Assembly (NCBI GenBank): GCA_019636275.1
Contig: JAHBXY010000055.1
Location: forward strand, 1-51,095
Origin: Planctomycetota bacterium
GTDB taxonomy: Bacteria > Planctomycetota > J058
Direction: 5' to 3'
DNA length: 51,095 nucleotides
Part shown: positions 16,873 to 25,342 of the stretch, in pieces
How the letters are laid out: each line of letters opens with the position of its first letter
Position numbering within the stretch: position 1 is the first letter of the stretch
The notes under the pieces: model-generated
What the model was told of the DNA's origin: nothing
Seen by the model: only the letters and a program-made list of their open reading frames with translations
Databases searched by the model: none
Translations under genes and position numbers: made by a program

Positions 16873-18975
16873 CTAGTCGAGGCCGTCGAACTTGTCCTTG
16901 TTGGCCTGGTACCAGCGGCGCAGCTCGTCGCGCGTGCGACTGGACTGCGGCGGACGCCCCGACGCCTTGTCCTCGGCCGCGACGCGCGCTTGCACGTGGG
17001 ACGCCATGCACTCGAGGACGTAGTCCCTGCCCTTGCGCATCGGCAGCTCGGCGAACCACGGGAGGAGGGCCCCCCCGGCCTTGAGGAACATGTACTCGTT
17101 CAAGCACAGCGGGAACTGCTGGTTGAAGTACGTGTCCCACGCGACCGGGTCCACCGTGATGACCTTCGGCGCCTTGCCGTCGAACACCACCGACCGCTGC
17201 CCCCCGGCCGGGAGCGCCACCCCGAACGCGAACGGCGCGACGCTGGCGTTCACCACGTACTCGCCGGCCTCGAGGACGAAGTGCGCGTGCCCGTCGGCGC
17301 CGGTGTACTGGACGGCCTGGTGCCCCTTCCCGTCGTCGGAGTGGACGAAGACCTTCTTGCCCTCGACCGGCTGCCCGTTCCGGGTCACGGTGGCCTTCAG
17401 GTAGCCCACGGGCACCGTCTGCCCCTGCCGGTGGAGCGTGACCACGACCGTGCGCGCCTCGCCGGCGGCGAGGACGACGCGCTCCGACGCCTTGCCCCAG
17501 ACCGGATCGGGGCTGGACACCTGCACGGAGTACTCGCCGGGCGCGAGCTTCAGCCCCGAGACGACCCCGCCGGGCCCGGCGTTGAACGCGCCGGCCGGGA
17601 CCTTCTCGGGCAGCTTGAGCAGCGCCACCTGCGCGCCGACGAACGGCTCGGGGGGTGTCGTCCCCTTGACGACCTTGACCGTCAGCGTCGCCACGTCGCC
17701 GGCGGGCGGCGGCGGGGGCGGGACCTCCTTCTTGCCCCCCTCGCAGCCGCAGCGCGCGGCGAGGCCGTCGTAGAAGGCGCAGGCGAAGCGCGCCCGCGCG
17801 CCGGGCTTGCCGATCTCCGCCTTGCACGGGCCCATGTCGTCGAGCGCGCAGGGGATCGGGCCGGGGGCGCGGCCGAGCATGTAGATGACGACGCGTCGGT
17901 TGGGCTCGTTGCCCGGGGCCGCGTTGGCGAGCTCGGCCGCGTTGGGAGGGACGAGCGGGTTGAACTCGCCGCAGCCCGTGAACTTGGGCGGCAGGAACTG
18001 CGCGTCGTCGGCGCGCACGTCGTGCTTGCCCGTCATGTAGGCCAGGAACAGCTTCGCGCGGAAGGGGGCGTCGTTGGCCACGGGCGTCCCGGCCGGCAGG
18101 CCGAGGAAGGCGGCCATCGCCGCCTGGGTGCGCGGGCCCATGAGGCCGTCGGCCGGGCCCGGGTCGTGGCCGAGGTCGGCGAGGATCACCTGCACCGTCC
18201 TGAGCCCCCACTGCTCCTCGTTGTAGAGCAGCTCCCAGGCGTGCGCGTCGTCGGTGATGAACGCGTAGGTGCTGTAGGCCCGCCGGTCGGAGAGGCGCTT
18301 GTTGTAGGCCTCCGGCCCGACGCGGTCGGTGTGGCCGGTGATGAACAGCTTCGCCTGCGGATGGGCCGCGAGCACCTCGTCGACCCGCTTCAGGTGCTCG
18401 ACGACCGACGGCCGGATGAACGAGCGGTCGAACTCGAACGTGACGCCCGGCAGGCACACGCACTCGAACAGCTCCTGCGGCGGCGGCGCGGCCCCGCCGA
18501 GCGTGATCGTCGTCGCCGCCCCGCCGGCGGCGAGGTCGACGGCGGGCGCGTGGCCCGGCGCGCCCGGCTCGGTCACGTCGACGACGTGGATGAGCGGGAA
18601 GCTGAAGCCGTCGGGGAGCGCCTCCGGCCCCTGGACGAACACGAAGGCCGCGGCGGCGCGACCCTCCTCGTCGAGGGCGCCCGGGTCCGCCGCGAAGTCG
18701 AAGCGGCGCGTGGCCGGCGGGCGTGACGCGAACCGGACGGTCAGGTCGAGCGCCCAGCCCGACGTGGCGGGCGTCAGGCGCGCGACGAGCTGGTCCTCCG
18801 GCGCCGGCAGCTCGCCCGCGGCGTGGAGGGCCAGGACCTCGGCCTTGGGCAGCGCCCTGCCCTCGGTCGTCGGGAGCCACGCCACGCCGCCCGGGTGGGG
18901 GACGGGGCTCGTGGCCGCGGCCGGGATCGTCTGCCCGCGGCGACAGTCGACGCCGGGCCCGGTGAGGGTCGTCAT
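16873..18975 (-). CDS. OmpA-type / peptidoglycan-binding multidomain protein
   Basis: A 700-residue protein without an obvious signal peptide. Residues 10-150 are a copy of the module found twice in the upstream gene (T-S-P-V-P-H, P-E-D-Q-L, H-V-V-D-V-T). An OmpA-like domain begins near residue 173 with F-E-F-D-R-S-F-I-R-P and contains I-T-G-H-T-D-R-V-G and the closing N-R-R-V-V-I-Y; a peptidoglycan-binding repeat (G-P-R-T-Q-A-A-M) is inserted within it. Residues 400-620 hold two carboxypeptidase-regulatory-like beta domains (G-L-K-L-A-P-G-E-Y). The final 100 residues are of unknown type. GGAG precedes the ATG at 18975. Similar proteins accompany type VI or phage-tail-like loci, but no such genes are seen here. 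Confidence 0.75.
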   Translation of the reverse strand: MTTLTGPGVDCRRGQTIPAAATSPVPHPGGVAWLPTTEGRALPKAEVLALHAAGELPAPEDQLVARLTPATSGWALDLTVRFASRPPATRRFDFAADPGALDEEGRAAAAFVFVQGPEALPDGFSFPLIHVVDVTEPGAPGHAPAVDLAAGGAATTITLGGAAPPPQELFECVCLPGVTFEFDRSFIRPSVVEHLKRVDEVLAAHPQAKLFITGHTDRVGPEAYNKRLSDRRAYSTYAFITDDAHAWELLYNEEQWGLRTVQVILADLGHDPGPADGLMGPRTQAAMAAFLGLPAGTPVANDAPFRAKLFLAYMTGKHDVRADDAQFLPPKFTGCGEFNPLVPPNAAELANAAPGNEPNRRVVIYMLGRAPGPIPCALDDMGPCKAEIGKPGARARFACAFYDGLAARCGCEGGKKEVPPPPPPAGDVATLTVKVVKGTTPPEPFVGAQVALLKLPEKVPAGAFNAGPGGVVSGLKLAPGEYSVQVSSPDPVWGKASERVVLAAGEARTVVVTLHRQGQTVPVGYLKATVTRNGQPVEGKKVFVHSDDGKGHQAVQYTGADGHAHFVLEAGEYVVNASVAPFAFGVALPAGGQRSVVFDGKAPKVITVDPVAWDTYFNQQFPLCLNEYMFLKAGGALLPWFAELPMRKGRDYVLECMASHVQARVAAEDKASGRPPQSSRTRDELRRWYQANKDKFDGLD

Positions 18976-19012
18976 GGCCGCTCCTTCTTCCTGCGGAGTC
19001 CGTCGCGCCCTC

Positions 19013-20098
19013 TCACGGGGCGTCGCCGCCGAGCGCGACAAAGACCGGCCGCGCGCCAGGCGCGGAGACCTCGAGCCGCGGCGCGTGCCCCGGCGGGGCG
19101 TCGTCGGTGACGTCGAGCACGAAGATCGTCGGGAAGGCGATGCCCTCGAGGCCGCCGGGGCCGTGCACGCACACGAAGTCGGCCGTGAAGGCGCCCGCCT
19201 CGTCGAGCCGCCCGGGCGCGGCCTCGTACTCGAGCGTGAGGTCGGCGGGCGGCCGGGTCGCGAACGGGACGGCGAGGCGCAGGCTCCAGGCCGGCGCGCC
19301 GTCGTCCGGCGTCAGGCGCACGCGGAGGAGGTCCTCGGGGCGGGGGAGCAGGCGGCGCGCGGCCAGGTCGCGCGCGGCGGCCTTCGTGAGCGCGGCCGCC
19401 CCGGCCGTCCGCCGCCAGGCGACGGCGAGGTGCGGCGCGGGCGAGGTCGCCGTCGTGGGCAGGAGGCGCCCGCGCAGGCACTCGAGCCGCTCCCGCCGCG
19501 CCACGAGGTCGATCGGCGTGGGCTTGCCCTGCGCGGCCACCTCGAGCCGCGGCGCGTGCCCGAGGGGCGTGTCGTCCGTGACGTCGAGGACGTGGACGCC
19601 CGGGAAGCGCAGGCCGGCGAGGTCGCCGGGCCCGTGCACGCACACGAAGTGCGCGTCGAAGGCCTCGTCGGGCCCGAGGCGCTCGGGCGCGGGGTCGTAG
19701 TCGAGCGTGAGCTCCTCGGCGCGCCGCGCCTCGAAGAGGGTCGTCAGGCGCAGCCGCCACTGCCGCGCGGTCTTCGCCGGGCGGAGCCGCACGCACAGGA
19801 GGTCCTCCGGCCGGGGCTGGAGCCGCGCCGCCGCGAGGGCGCGCGCCTCGTCCTTGGTCAGGACCGACGCCTCGGTCGTCAGCGGCCAGGCGGTCGCGAG
19901 GTGCGGCGCGGGCGACGCCGCGGCCGTGGCGAGGAGGCGGCCGCGCCGGCCCTCGAGGCGCTTCTTCGTGGGGATGACCAGCGTCCGCGTGCGCTCGGCC
20001 GCCAGCGTCCACGAGGTCTTCGACCGCTTGCAGCCGGGGCAGACCAGGACGCTGTCGAGCGTCACCTCGGCGCCGCACGCCGGACACGTCCAGGGCAT
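19013..20098 (-). CDS. Zinc-ribbon protein with two tandem copies of an unrecognised module
   Basis: A 361-residue protein. A four-Cys zinc ribbon (C-P-A-C ... C-P-G-C, residues 5-23) ending in K-T-S-W-T-L is followed by two roughly 150-residue modules. Each module carries R-G-R-L-L, T-S-P-A-P-H or A-S-P-A-P-H, a helix with A-R-x-L-A, R-P-E-D-L-L, V-C-V-H-G-P and V-L-D-V-T-D-D. A third copy opens the OmpA-type protein encoded 37 bases downstream, which implies that the two proteins share a partner or assemble together. No enzyme motif is visible. GGGAG before the ATG at 20098 is the ribosome site. The family is not recognised. Confidence 0.68.
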   Translation of the reverse strand: MPWTCPACGAEVTLDSVLVCPGCKRSKTSWTLAAERTRTLVIPTKKRLEGRRGRLLATAAASPAPHLATAWPLTTEASVLTKDEARALAAARLQPRPEDLLCVRLRPAKTARQWRLRLTTLFEARRAEELTLDYDPAPERLGPDEAFDAHFVCVHGPGDLAGLRFPGVHVLDVTDDTPLGHAPRLEVAAQGKPTPIDLVARRERLECLRGRLLPTTATSPAPHLAVAWRRTAGAAALTKAAARDLAARRLLPRPEDLLRVRLTPDDGAPAWSLRLAVPFATRPPADLTLEYEAAPGRLDEAGAFTADFVCVHGPGGLEGIAFPTIFVLDVTDDAPPGHAPRLEVSAPGARPVFVALGGDAP

Positions 20099-20185
20099 CG
20101 CGCTCCCTTCGCTGTCCCGACCCTACCCGATCGCTCCGGCGTCGAGAGGCCGCGTCGAGACGTCACGGCCCGGGGACGCGCGCCG

Positions 20186-21316
20186 TCAGGGCCCGCGCGG
20201 CTCGTCGAAGTAGGGGTACTCGTACCGGTCGCGGTCCGGGTCCCAGTCGTCCCAGGTCGCCACGCGCTCGAGCGCCCCGAGCCGCTCGGGGGGCACGATC
20301 CCGGGGACGAGGAACGCCTTCTGCCGGTGGAGCGAGTAGGGGTTCCTGAGCTCGAAGCCGAGCACGCCCAGGACGCCGCGGGCCACGTACCACGTGGCCC
20401 GCGGGTTCCAGCCGTGGGCGATCTTGATGACGACGCCCAGGCCGTCGGGGTAGTCGGGGTGCTCGATCGCCAGGCCGAGGAGGCCGTCGGCGCCCTCCTT
20501 GGCGAGGACGCGCCCCTCGCAGCGCTTGAGGATCGTGCTGTCGAGGCGGTTGAAGCCGCCGACGACGTCGGGGTGACGCATCATCGCCTCCCAGATCCAG
20601 TCCTCGCGCCGCGTGGTCACGAGCGACGCGTAGAGCGTCGCCAGCTCCGAGACCGTGTTGCTCACGGTCGGCAGGCCGCAGCCGTCGCGGGCCACGCGCA
20701 CGGGCTCCCAGCGCGGGCCGAGGAACCGGCGCAGGACCTCCAGGTAGCCCTGCGTGAACGGGTGCGACGGCAGCGTGTAGCCGGCGCGGCTCCAGCCGCG
20801 CAGCCGGCAGCCGCGGAGGATCGCCGCGTGCTCGCCCGAGCAGGTGTGATACCAGCGCCGCGGGCGCCGCACCTGCCGGCCGAACTGCACCAGCGGCACG
20901 TCGAGCGGGGTCTGCATGAGCCCCCACTCCTCCTCGGGGAGGATCGACTGCGCCGCCGCGACGTGCTCGGTGTCGCCGTTGTGCGACGACACCGCGATCG
21001 CCTTCTGCCGCCAGTCGAGCACGGGGTCGAGGACCTCCGTGAAGACCTTCATCATGAGCGGCTTCATCATGCTCCGGCCGTAGCAGAGCACGTCGCCGCC
21101 GAACGAGTGGACGATCCGCTTGCCGCTGGCCCAGGCCACGGCGCCGTGGATCGTCGTCTCGGACACGCCGTGGCGCCGGTAGTCGACGAGCGGCTCCCAG
21201 GCCACCTCCCGGCCGGTGGGGATGCGCGGGTCCTTCTCGCCCAGCGGGCTCGTCGGGTAGATCCGGGCCCCGGGCCGGCCGAACTGCGGCAGGGCCGCCT
21301 GCGCGCGGTCGCTCAC
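20186..21316 (-). CDS. L-asparaginase II family protein (ReAV/AnsA type)
   Basis: A 376-residue member of the asparaginase family found in Rhizobium etli (PF06089), which hydrolyses L-asparagine to aspartate and ammonia. Conserved blocks are visible: G-D-V-L-C-Y-G-R-S-M-M-K-P, the catalytic-lysine neighbourhood S-H-N-G-D, H-T-C-S-G-E-H-A-A and D-G-C-G-L-P-T. The substitution of the usual R-S-x-x-K-P neighbourhood is conservative. The GTG start at 21316 overlaps the stop of the monooxygenase gene (GTGA), so it is the third gene of the SDR / monooxygenase / asparaginase operon. The context hints at an amide or nitrogen-containing compound rather than asparagine scavenging, but this is only inference. 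Confidence 0.82.
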   Translation of the reverse strand: MSDRAQAALPQFGRPGARIYPTSPLGEKDPRIPTGREVAWEPLVDYRRHGVSETTIHGAVAWASGKRIVHSFGGDVLCYGRSMMKPLMMKVFTEVLDPVLDWRQKAIAVSSHNGDTEHVAAAQSILPEEEWGLMQTPLDVPLVQFGRQVRRPRRWYHTCSGEHAAILRGCRLRGWSRAGYTLPSHPFTQGYLEVLRRFLGPRWEPVRVARDGCGLPTVSNTVSELATLYASLVTTRREDWIWEAMMRHPDVVGGFNRLDSTILKRCEGRVLAKEGADGLLGLAIEHPDYPDGLGVVIKIAHGWNPRATWYVARGVLGVLGFELRNPYSLHRQKAFLVPGIVPPERLGALERVATWDDWDPDRDRYEYPYFDEPRGP

Positions 21317-22566
21317 GCCCCGCCTCCGGCCGGCGCGCGCGCCGCGAGCCGCTCCTGCACGCGCGGCGCCACCTCGCGCATGAACGCCTCCATGTTCGCC
21401 ACGACGCGGGCGCTGTCGTGGTTGAAGAAGTCGAACCAGAGCATGAGCCGGTCGTCGGGGTGGAAGCGCTCGACCATCTGGTCGGCCACGTCGTCGGCGT
21501 TGCCGATGAGGGCGTTGTTGGCCGCGTTCGTGACCTTCTTCGGGTCGAGCGTGCCCTCGAGCGCCGTCCAGTAGGCGGCCAGGGCCTTGTCGGCCTCGGC
21601 GCGGGCCCGCGCCCGGCGCTCGTCGGGCGAGAGGCCGGGCTGCTCGTTCAGGAACACGAAGACGGTCCGGGGCATGTAGCTCCGCCGCCAGGGGCCGCCC
21701 GAAGGGTGGTAGGCGGCCGTCATGCGCCGGTGCGTGTCCTCGATGACGGCGGGCTGCGTGATCGAGAGGTTGAACACCTGCACCGGCTGGAACCCGTTCA
21801 CGCGCTCCTGCAGGGGGCCGTGGTGGCTGCCGATGACGAGCTGCAGGAGCTCGCGCCGCCAGTCCTGCGGGACGACCTTCAGGGCCTCGAACTCCCAGCG
21901 CCGCCGGAGCGTGAGCGGCCCGCCCGGGTCGTGGCCGGCCGCCTTGCAGACCTTCTCCCAGTCCGCCGGCGTCTTGAACTCGCCGGCCGTGAGGCTGGGC
22001 GGCGCGACGTCGTCGCTCGAGAGGACGTCGCCGCGCAGGAGCCGGCAGAAGACCTCGGCCGCCTCCTCGAACACCTTGCCCTTGAGGACCGGCCAGGCGG
22101 CCTCCTCGACCGCGTCGCGCGGGACGATGCCCATGGCCCGGTTCATGAACTCGAAGCGGCCGGCGGCGAAGCCGATGTTGATGCGCCGGCGCTCGGCCGG
22201 GTCGACGCCGTGGAGGGCGCAGAAGGCCGCGACCCGCTCGGCGTGGGCGACCGGCCCGCCGCCGCAGAGGATGTTCATCACCGCCGAGCCGGTCTCGATG
22301 CGCCGCGTGCGGCGGAAGACCTGGTGGCTGAGCTGCAGGATGTCGCAGTTGAGCCCCACCTCGCCCTGCCAGTGGGGGATCACGGGGTTCCGGTTCCGCT
22401 TCTGCACCTCGCTCGACAGGTGCGACTCGGCCACCCAGGCCGTGCCGTAGCCGAGCTCGTCGGCCGCCTGCACCTGCTCGAAGAAGTTGGCGAACATCTC
22501 CCGCTCGCTCGGCGTCACGCCGTCGACCGGGGTCTGGCTGATCGAGAAGAAGATGTCGTAGTTCAT
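21313..22566 (-). CDS. LLM class flavin-dependent oxidoreductase (bacterial-luciferase-like)
   Basis: A 417-residue F420- or FMN-dependent monooxygenase of the luciferase-like superfamily. The TIM-barrel markers Q-A-A-D-E-L-G-Y-G-T-A-W-V-A-E-S-H, I-E-T-G-S-A-V, H-A-E-R-V-A and I-N-I-G-F-A-A-G-R are present. The N-terminal I-F-F-S-I-S-Q and the long insertion at residues 190-240 are typical of larger family members that act with a flavin reductase. The ATG at 22566 has only a weak ribosome site, but the stop of the SDR gene lies 16 bases away on the same strand, so it is the middle gene of a three-gene operon. The substrate is unknown. Confidence 0.82.
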   Translation of the reverse strand: MNYDIFFSISQTPVDGVTPSEREMFANFFEQVQAADELGYGTAWVAESHLSSEVQKRNRNPVIPHWQGEVGLNCDILQLSHQVFRRTRRIETGSAVMNILCGGGPVAHAERVAAFCALHGVDPAERRRINIGFAAGRFEFMNRAMGIVPRDAVEEAAWPVLKGKVFEEAAEVFCRLLRGDVLSSDDVAPPSLTAGEFKTPADWEKVCKAAGHDPGGPLTLRRRWEFEALKVVPQDWRRELLQLVIGSHHGPLQERVNGFQPVQVFNLSITQPAVIEDTHRRMTAAYHPSGGPWRRSYMPRTVFVFLNEQPGLSPDERRARARAEADKALAAYWTALEGTLDPKKVTNAANNALIGNADDVADQMVERFHPDDRLMLWFDFFNHDSARVVANMEAFMREVAPRVQERLAARAPAGGGA

Positions 22567-22582
22567 CGCAGGCCCCGCTCGG

Positions 22583-23374
22583 TCAGATCCCGTTCAGCCG
22601 CCCGCCGTCGACCGGCAGGGCCACCCCGCGCACGTAGGCGGCCGCCGGCGAGGCCAGGAAGGCGATCACGGCCCCCAGCTCCTCGGGCCGGCCGAGCCGG
22701 CCCTCGGGGATGGTCGCCAGCCAGCCCTTGCGCACGTCCTCGACCGCCTTGCCGGTGCGGGCCGCCGCCCCCTCGGCCAGCGACGCCAGGCGCTCGGTGT
22801 CGGTGTAGCCGGGGAGCACGGTGTTGATCGTCACGCCCGGCGGCAGCTCCTTGGAGAGCGTCTTGGCCCAGGCGGCCATGGCCGCGCGCACCGTGTTGCT
22901 CACGCCGAGGTTGGGGATCGGCTCGCGGACCGACGTCGACACGACGTTCACGATCCGCCCGTAGCCGGCCGCCTTCATCCCGGGCAGGACCAGGCGCACG
23001 AGCAGGTGCGCGCCGAGGACGTGGCGCCCGAAGGCCTCGAGGAGCGCGGCCTCGTCGGCCTCGAGCAGCGGCCCGGGCCGCGGGCCGCCCGTGTTGTTGA
23101 CGAGCACGTGCGCGGGCCCGCGCCGCGCGAGGTGCTCGCTCACGGCCCGCTCGAGCGCGGGCCGGTCATCAAGGTCGGCGGTCAGCGCCCAGGCCTCGGG
23201 CGCGCCGGCCTGGCGCAGGTCGCCCGTGAGCGCCTCGAGGCGCTCGGCCGAGCGGGCCAGGGCCGTGACGCGCGCGCCCAGGCCCGCCAGGGCCAGCGCC
23301 GCGGCCCGGCCGATGCCGGCGCTGGCGCCGCACACGAGGGCGTGGCGGCCGGCGAGCGACGTGTCGAGCGTCAT
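22583..23374 (-). CDS. SDR family NAD(P)-dependent oxidoreductase
   Basis: A 263-residue classical short-chain dehydrogenase/reductase. The nucleotide-binding motif is C-G-A-S-A-G-I-G-R near residue 15, N-N-T-G-G lies near residue 93, and the C-terminal P-V-D-G-G-R-L-N-G-I is typical. The usual Ser-Tyr-Lys triad is altered: V-V-S-T-S-V keeps the Ser, but the Y-x3-K position reads N-T-V-R-A-A, as in some 3-oxoacyl-ACP-reductase-like SDRs of uncertain activity. The ATG at 23374 is preceded by GGAGGG with eight bases spacing. It is the first gene of the operon with the monooxygenase and asparaginase. Confidence 0.85.
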   Translation of the reverse strand: MTLDTSLAGRHALVCGASAGIGRAAALALAGLGARVTALARSAERLEALTGDLRQAGAPEAWALTADLDDRPALERAVSEHLARRGPAHVLVNNTGGPRPGPLLEADEAALLEAFGRHVLGAHLLVRLVLPGMKAAGYGRIVNVVSTSVREPIPNLGVSNTVRAAMAAWAKTLSKELPPGVTINTVLPGYTDTERLASLAEGAAARTGKAVEDVRKGWLATIPEGRLGRPEELGAVIAFLASPAAAYVRGVALPVDGGRLNGI

Positions 23375-23471
23375 CGAGCGGTCCCTCCGCGGGTCGCGCC
23401 AGTCTCGCACGAAAGGCCGGGGCCAGGGCCGCCGCCCGGAGCGGCTGACGTCGCCGCCGTCAAGCGCCCTC

Positions 23472-23669
23472 GAGGTGTGCTCGACGGCTGCGGCCGCGGA
23501 TGCTGGGCGGGGCGGCGCGCGCGCGGGCTCGAAGTATGCCGATACGACGTCGCCCGCGCGCGCGCCGCCTCGCCTCAGCCTCCGCGGCCTCGCCTCTCCC
23601 GCTGCTCCGATCGAAGGCTGGTCACCAGGACTCGCCGGCGAGCGTCGATTGCTTCATGCGCTCCGATCA
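23472..23669 (+). repeat. Dispersed structured repeat, copy 1
   Basis: The element begins GAGGTGTGCTCGACGG and ends GTCGATTGCTTCATGC. Its centre is an 18-bp perfect GC stem (23511-23528 with 23552-23569) whose loop holds a smaller hairpin, GTAT-GCCG-ATAC at 23534-23545. The tail has the CTCGCCGGCGAG palindrome. The last bases touch the stop of the transporter gene (minus strand, 23667). Copies lie at 24942-25342, 31432-31560 and 42981-43075. The 23375-23471 stretch between this repeat and the SDR start holds nothing recognisable. Confidence 0.85.
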
Positions 23670-24911
23670 GCCGAGCGCGCGGGAGGCGAGGACGATCACC
23701 GGCACGCCGGCCGCGAGCACGACGAGCGTCGAGACGAGGCCGAAGCGCAGGTACTCGACGAACCCGAGCGTGTAGTGGTCCTTGGCCCCCTCGGCCACGA
23801 TGATGTTGGCGACCGAGCCGATGAGCGTCAGGTTGCCGGCCACCGTCGAGATGAAGGCCAGGAGCGCCCAGCCGAGCGCCGGCGACGGGCCGCCGAGCGC
23901 CTGGAGGTGCGGCCCGGCGAGGAGCACGAGCGGGACGTTCGACACGAGGTTCGACCCGACGACGACCAGGCCCGTGAACAGCGAGACGCCCTGCGCGCGC
24001 TCGAGGTCGAGCCAGGGCGCGGCGCGCGTCCAGACCGCCTCGACCAGGCCGGTGCTCGCCAGGCCGTGCACGACGACGAACAGGGCGCAGAAGAACACGA
24101 GCAGCGCCCAGTCCACGCGGGCGAAGGCCTCGCGGGGCTCCGCGCGCTCGAGGACGATCAGGGCCACGGCCCCGGCCAGCGCCGCGTAGCCCAGGTGGGC
24201 GCCGGCGAAGAAGGCCACGACGACGAGGAGCAGCACGACCGACACGCGGCGCAGGAGCCCCGGCGGGCCGGCCCGGGGGGGCGCCGCCTCGAGCGGCGGC
24301 ATGAGCGCCGGCAGGGACCGCCCGTAGTAGGCGCGCAGGAGGGCCACGTTGACCAGGAGGCCGACCAGGGCGGCCGGCCCGCAGCGGAGCAGGAACTCGC
24401 CGAACGGCATGCGGCTCAGGCTGCCGATGATCATGTTCTGCGGGTTGCCGACGAGGGTCGCCGCCGAGCCGATGTTCGCCGAGGTCGCCAGCGCGATCAG
24501 GTAGGGGCCCAGGGGCAGGCGCGCCCGCGCGCACGTGGCCACGACGACGGGCGTCATGAACAGGCACACCGTGTCGTTGACGAGGACGGCCGAGAGGCCG
24601 CCGGCGAGCAGCGCGACGACCACCAGCAGCGACCAGGGCGTGGCGCACACGGCCAGGACCTTCGTCACCAGCCAGTCGAAGAACGCCGCCTGGTCCATGT
24701 AGGCGGTGATGAGCATCATCCCGAGGAGCAGGACGATCGTGTCGTGGTCGATCGCCTTGAAGCTCGCCTCCGGGGTGATGACCCGCGCGCCGACCATGAG
24801 CACGGCGCCGAGGAGGGCGCCGGCGGGGCGGCCGATCGGCAGGACGCGCAGGCGACGCGCCGCGATGAGCACGTAGGTGAGGCAGAAGATCGCCACGGCC
24901 AGCGCGGTCAC
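23667..24911 (-). CDS. SLC13 / ArsB-type anion permease
   Basis: A 414-residue integral membrane protein with about eleven helices, of the ion-transporter superfamily that includes SLC13 (DASS) and ArsB/NhaD-like permeases. Two related halves are visible: G-N-P-Q-N-M-I-I-G-S in the first half and S-N-V-P-L-V-L-L-A-G ... L-T-L-I-G-S-V-A-N-I-I-V in the second, matching the paired S-N-T sodium/substrate loops. L-V-N-D-T-V-C-L-F-M-T-P is the first hairpin tip. The GTG at 24911 is favoured since the upstream in-frame sequence is repeat DNA and TACAAT lies nine bases before it. Substrate could be a dicarboxylate, sulfate or arsenite; no ars genes are nearby. Confidence 0.8.
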   Translation of the reverse strand: MTALAVAIFCLTYVLIAARRLRVLPIGRPAGALLGAVLMVGARVITPEASFKAIDHDTIVLLLGMMLITAYMDQAAFFDWLVTKVLAVCATPWSLLVVVALLAGGLSAVLVNDTVCLFMTPVVVATCARARLPLGPYLIALATSANIGSAATLVGNPQNMIIGSLSRMPFGEFLLRCGPAALVGLLVNVALLRAYYGRSLPALMPPLEAAPPRAGPPGLLRRVSVVLLLVVVAFFAGAHLGYAALAGAVALIVLERAEPREAFARVDWALLVFFCALFVVVHGLASTGLVEAVWTRAAPWLDLERAQGVSLFTGLVVVGSNLVSNVPLVLLAGPHLQALGGPSPALGWALLAFISTVAGNLTLIGSVANIIVAEGAKDHYTLGFVEYLRFGLVSTLVVLAAGVPVIVLASRALG

Positions 24912-24920
24912 GCGGGCCGG

Positions 24921-24926
24921 ATTGTA
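24921..24926 (-). promoter_or_regulatory. Putative -10 box for the anion permease gene
   Basis: TACAAT on the minus strand ends nine bases before the GTG at 24911. A TTGCTT about 19 bases further upstream is part of the tail of repeat copy 2, so the repeat may supply the -35 element. Confidence 0.42.
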
Positions 24927-24941
24927 GACGGGAGTCAGAGC

Positions 24942-25342
24942 GATGAAGCAATCGACGCTCGTCGGCGAGTCCTGGTGACCAGCCTTCGATCGGAGCAGCC
25001 AGAGGCCCGGCCGGAAAGGCGCCAGGCAGCTGCCTCGGACGGGCCGGGCCGGGCCGACTCCGGCCGGGGGTCCCTGTGCTCGGCCGCCGATCCACCCGTA
25101 AGTCCTCGAAGTGTGAGACCGCAGCGGCCGAGCACACGGATCCCCCGGCATCAGCGATGAGGCTAGAGGACCGGCAGGAAGGCCGCGAAGCGGCTTTCCG
25201 GCCGGCCCTCCAGCGAGGCGAGGCCGCGGAGGCTGAGGCGACGCGGCGCGCGCGCGGGCGACGTCGTATCGGCATACTTCGAGCCCGCGCGCGCGCCGCC
25301 CCGCCCAGCATCCGCGGCCGCAGCCGTCGAGCACACCTCAGG
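24942..25342 (-). repeat. Dispersed structured repeat, copy 2, split by a nested hairpin element
   Basis: Reading the minus strand, the repeat begins at 25342, directly after the stop of the peptidoglycan-binding gene, with the same head and GC stem as copy 1 and the identical inner hairpin. At about 25195 it is interrupted; the conserved tail resumes near 24998 and runs to 24942. The intervening 200 bases contain a 13-bp perfect inverted repeat (TGTGCTCGGCCGC at 25075-25087 with its complement at 25124-25136) and a hairpin around GGCCGCGAAGCGGC. The whole 24912-25342 stretch has no gene. Confidence 0.8.

Noticed and set aside
20099..20185. Terminator between the asparaginase gene end and the zinc-ribbon gene start
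   Set aside because: No stem followed by a T run is visible; only GC-rich sequence and a weak TAGGGT box.
25024..25035. AGGCAGCTGCCT palindrome as an operator
   Set aside because: It is inside the nested repeat element with no promoter next to it.
23472..25342. Composite transposon around the permease gene (inverted repeats on both sides)
   Set aside because: The flanking copies belong to a dispersed family that also occurs singly at 31432 and 42981, there is no transposase and no target duplication is visible.
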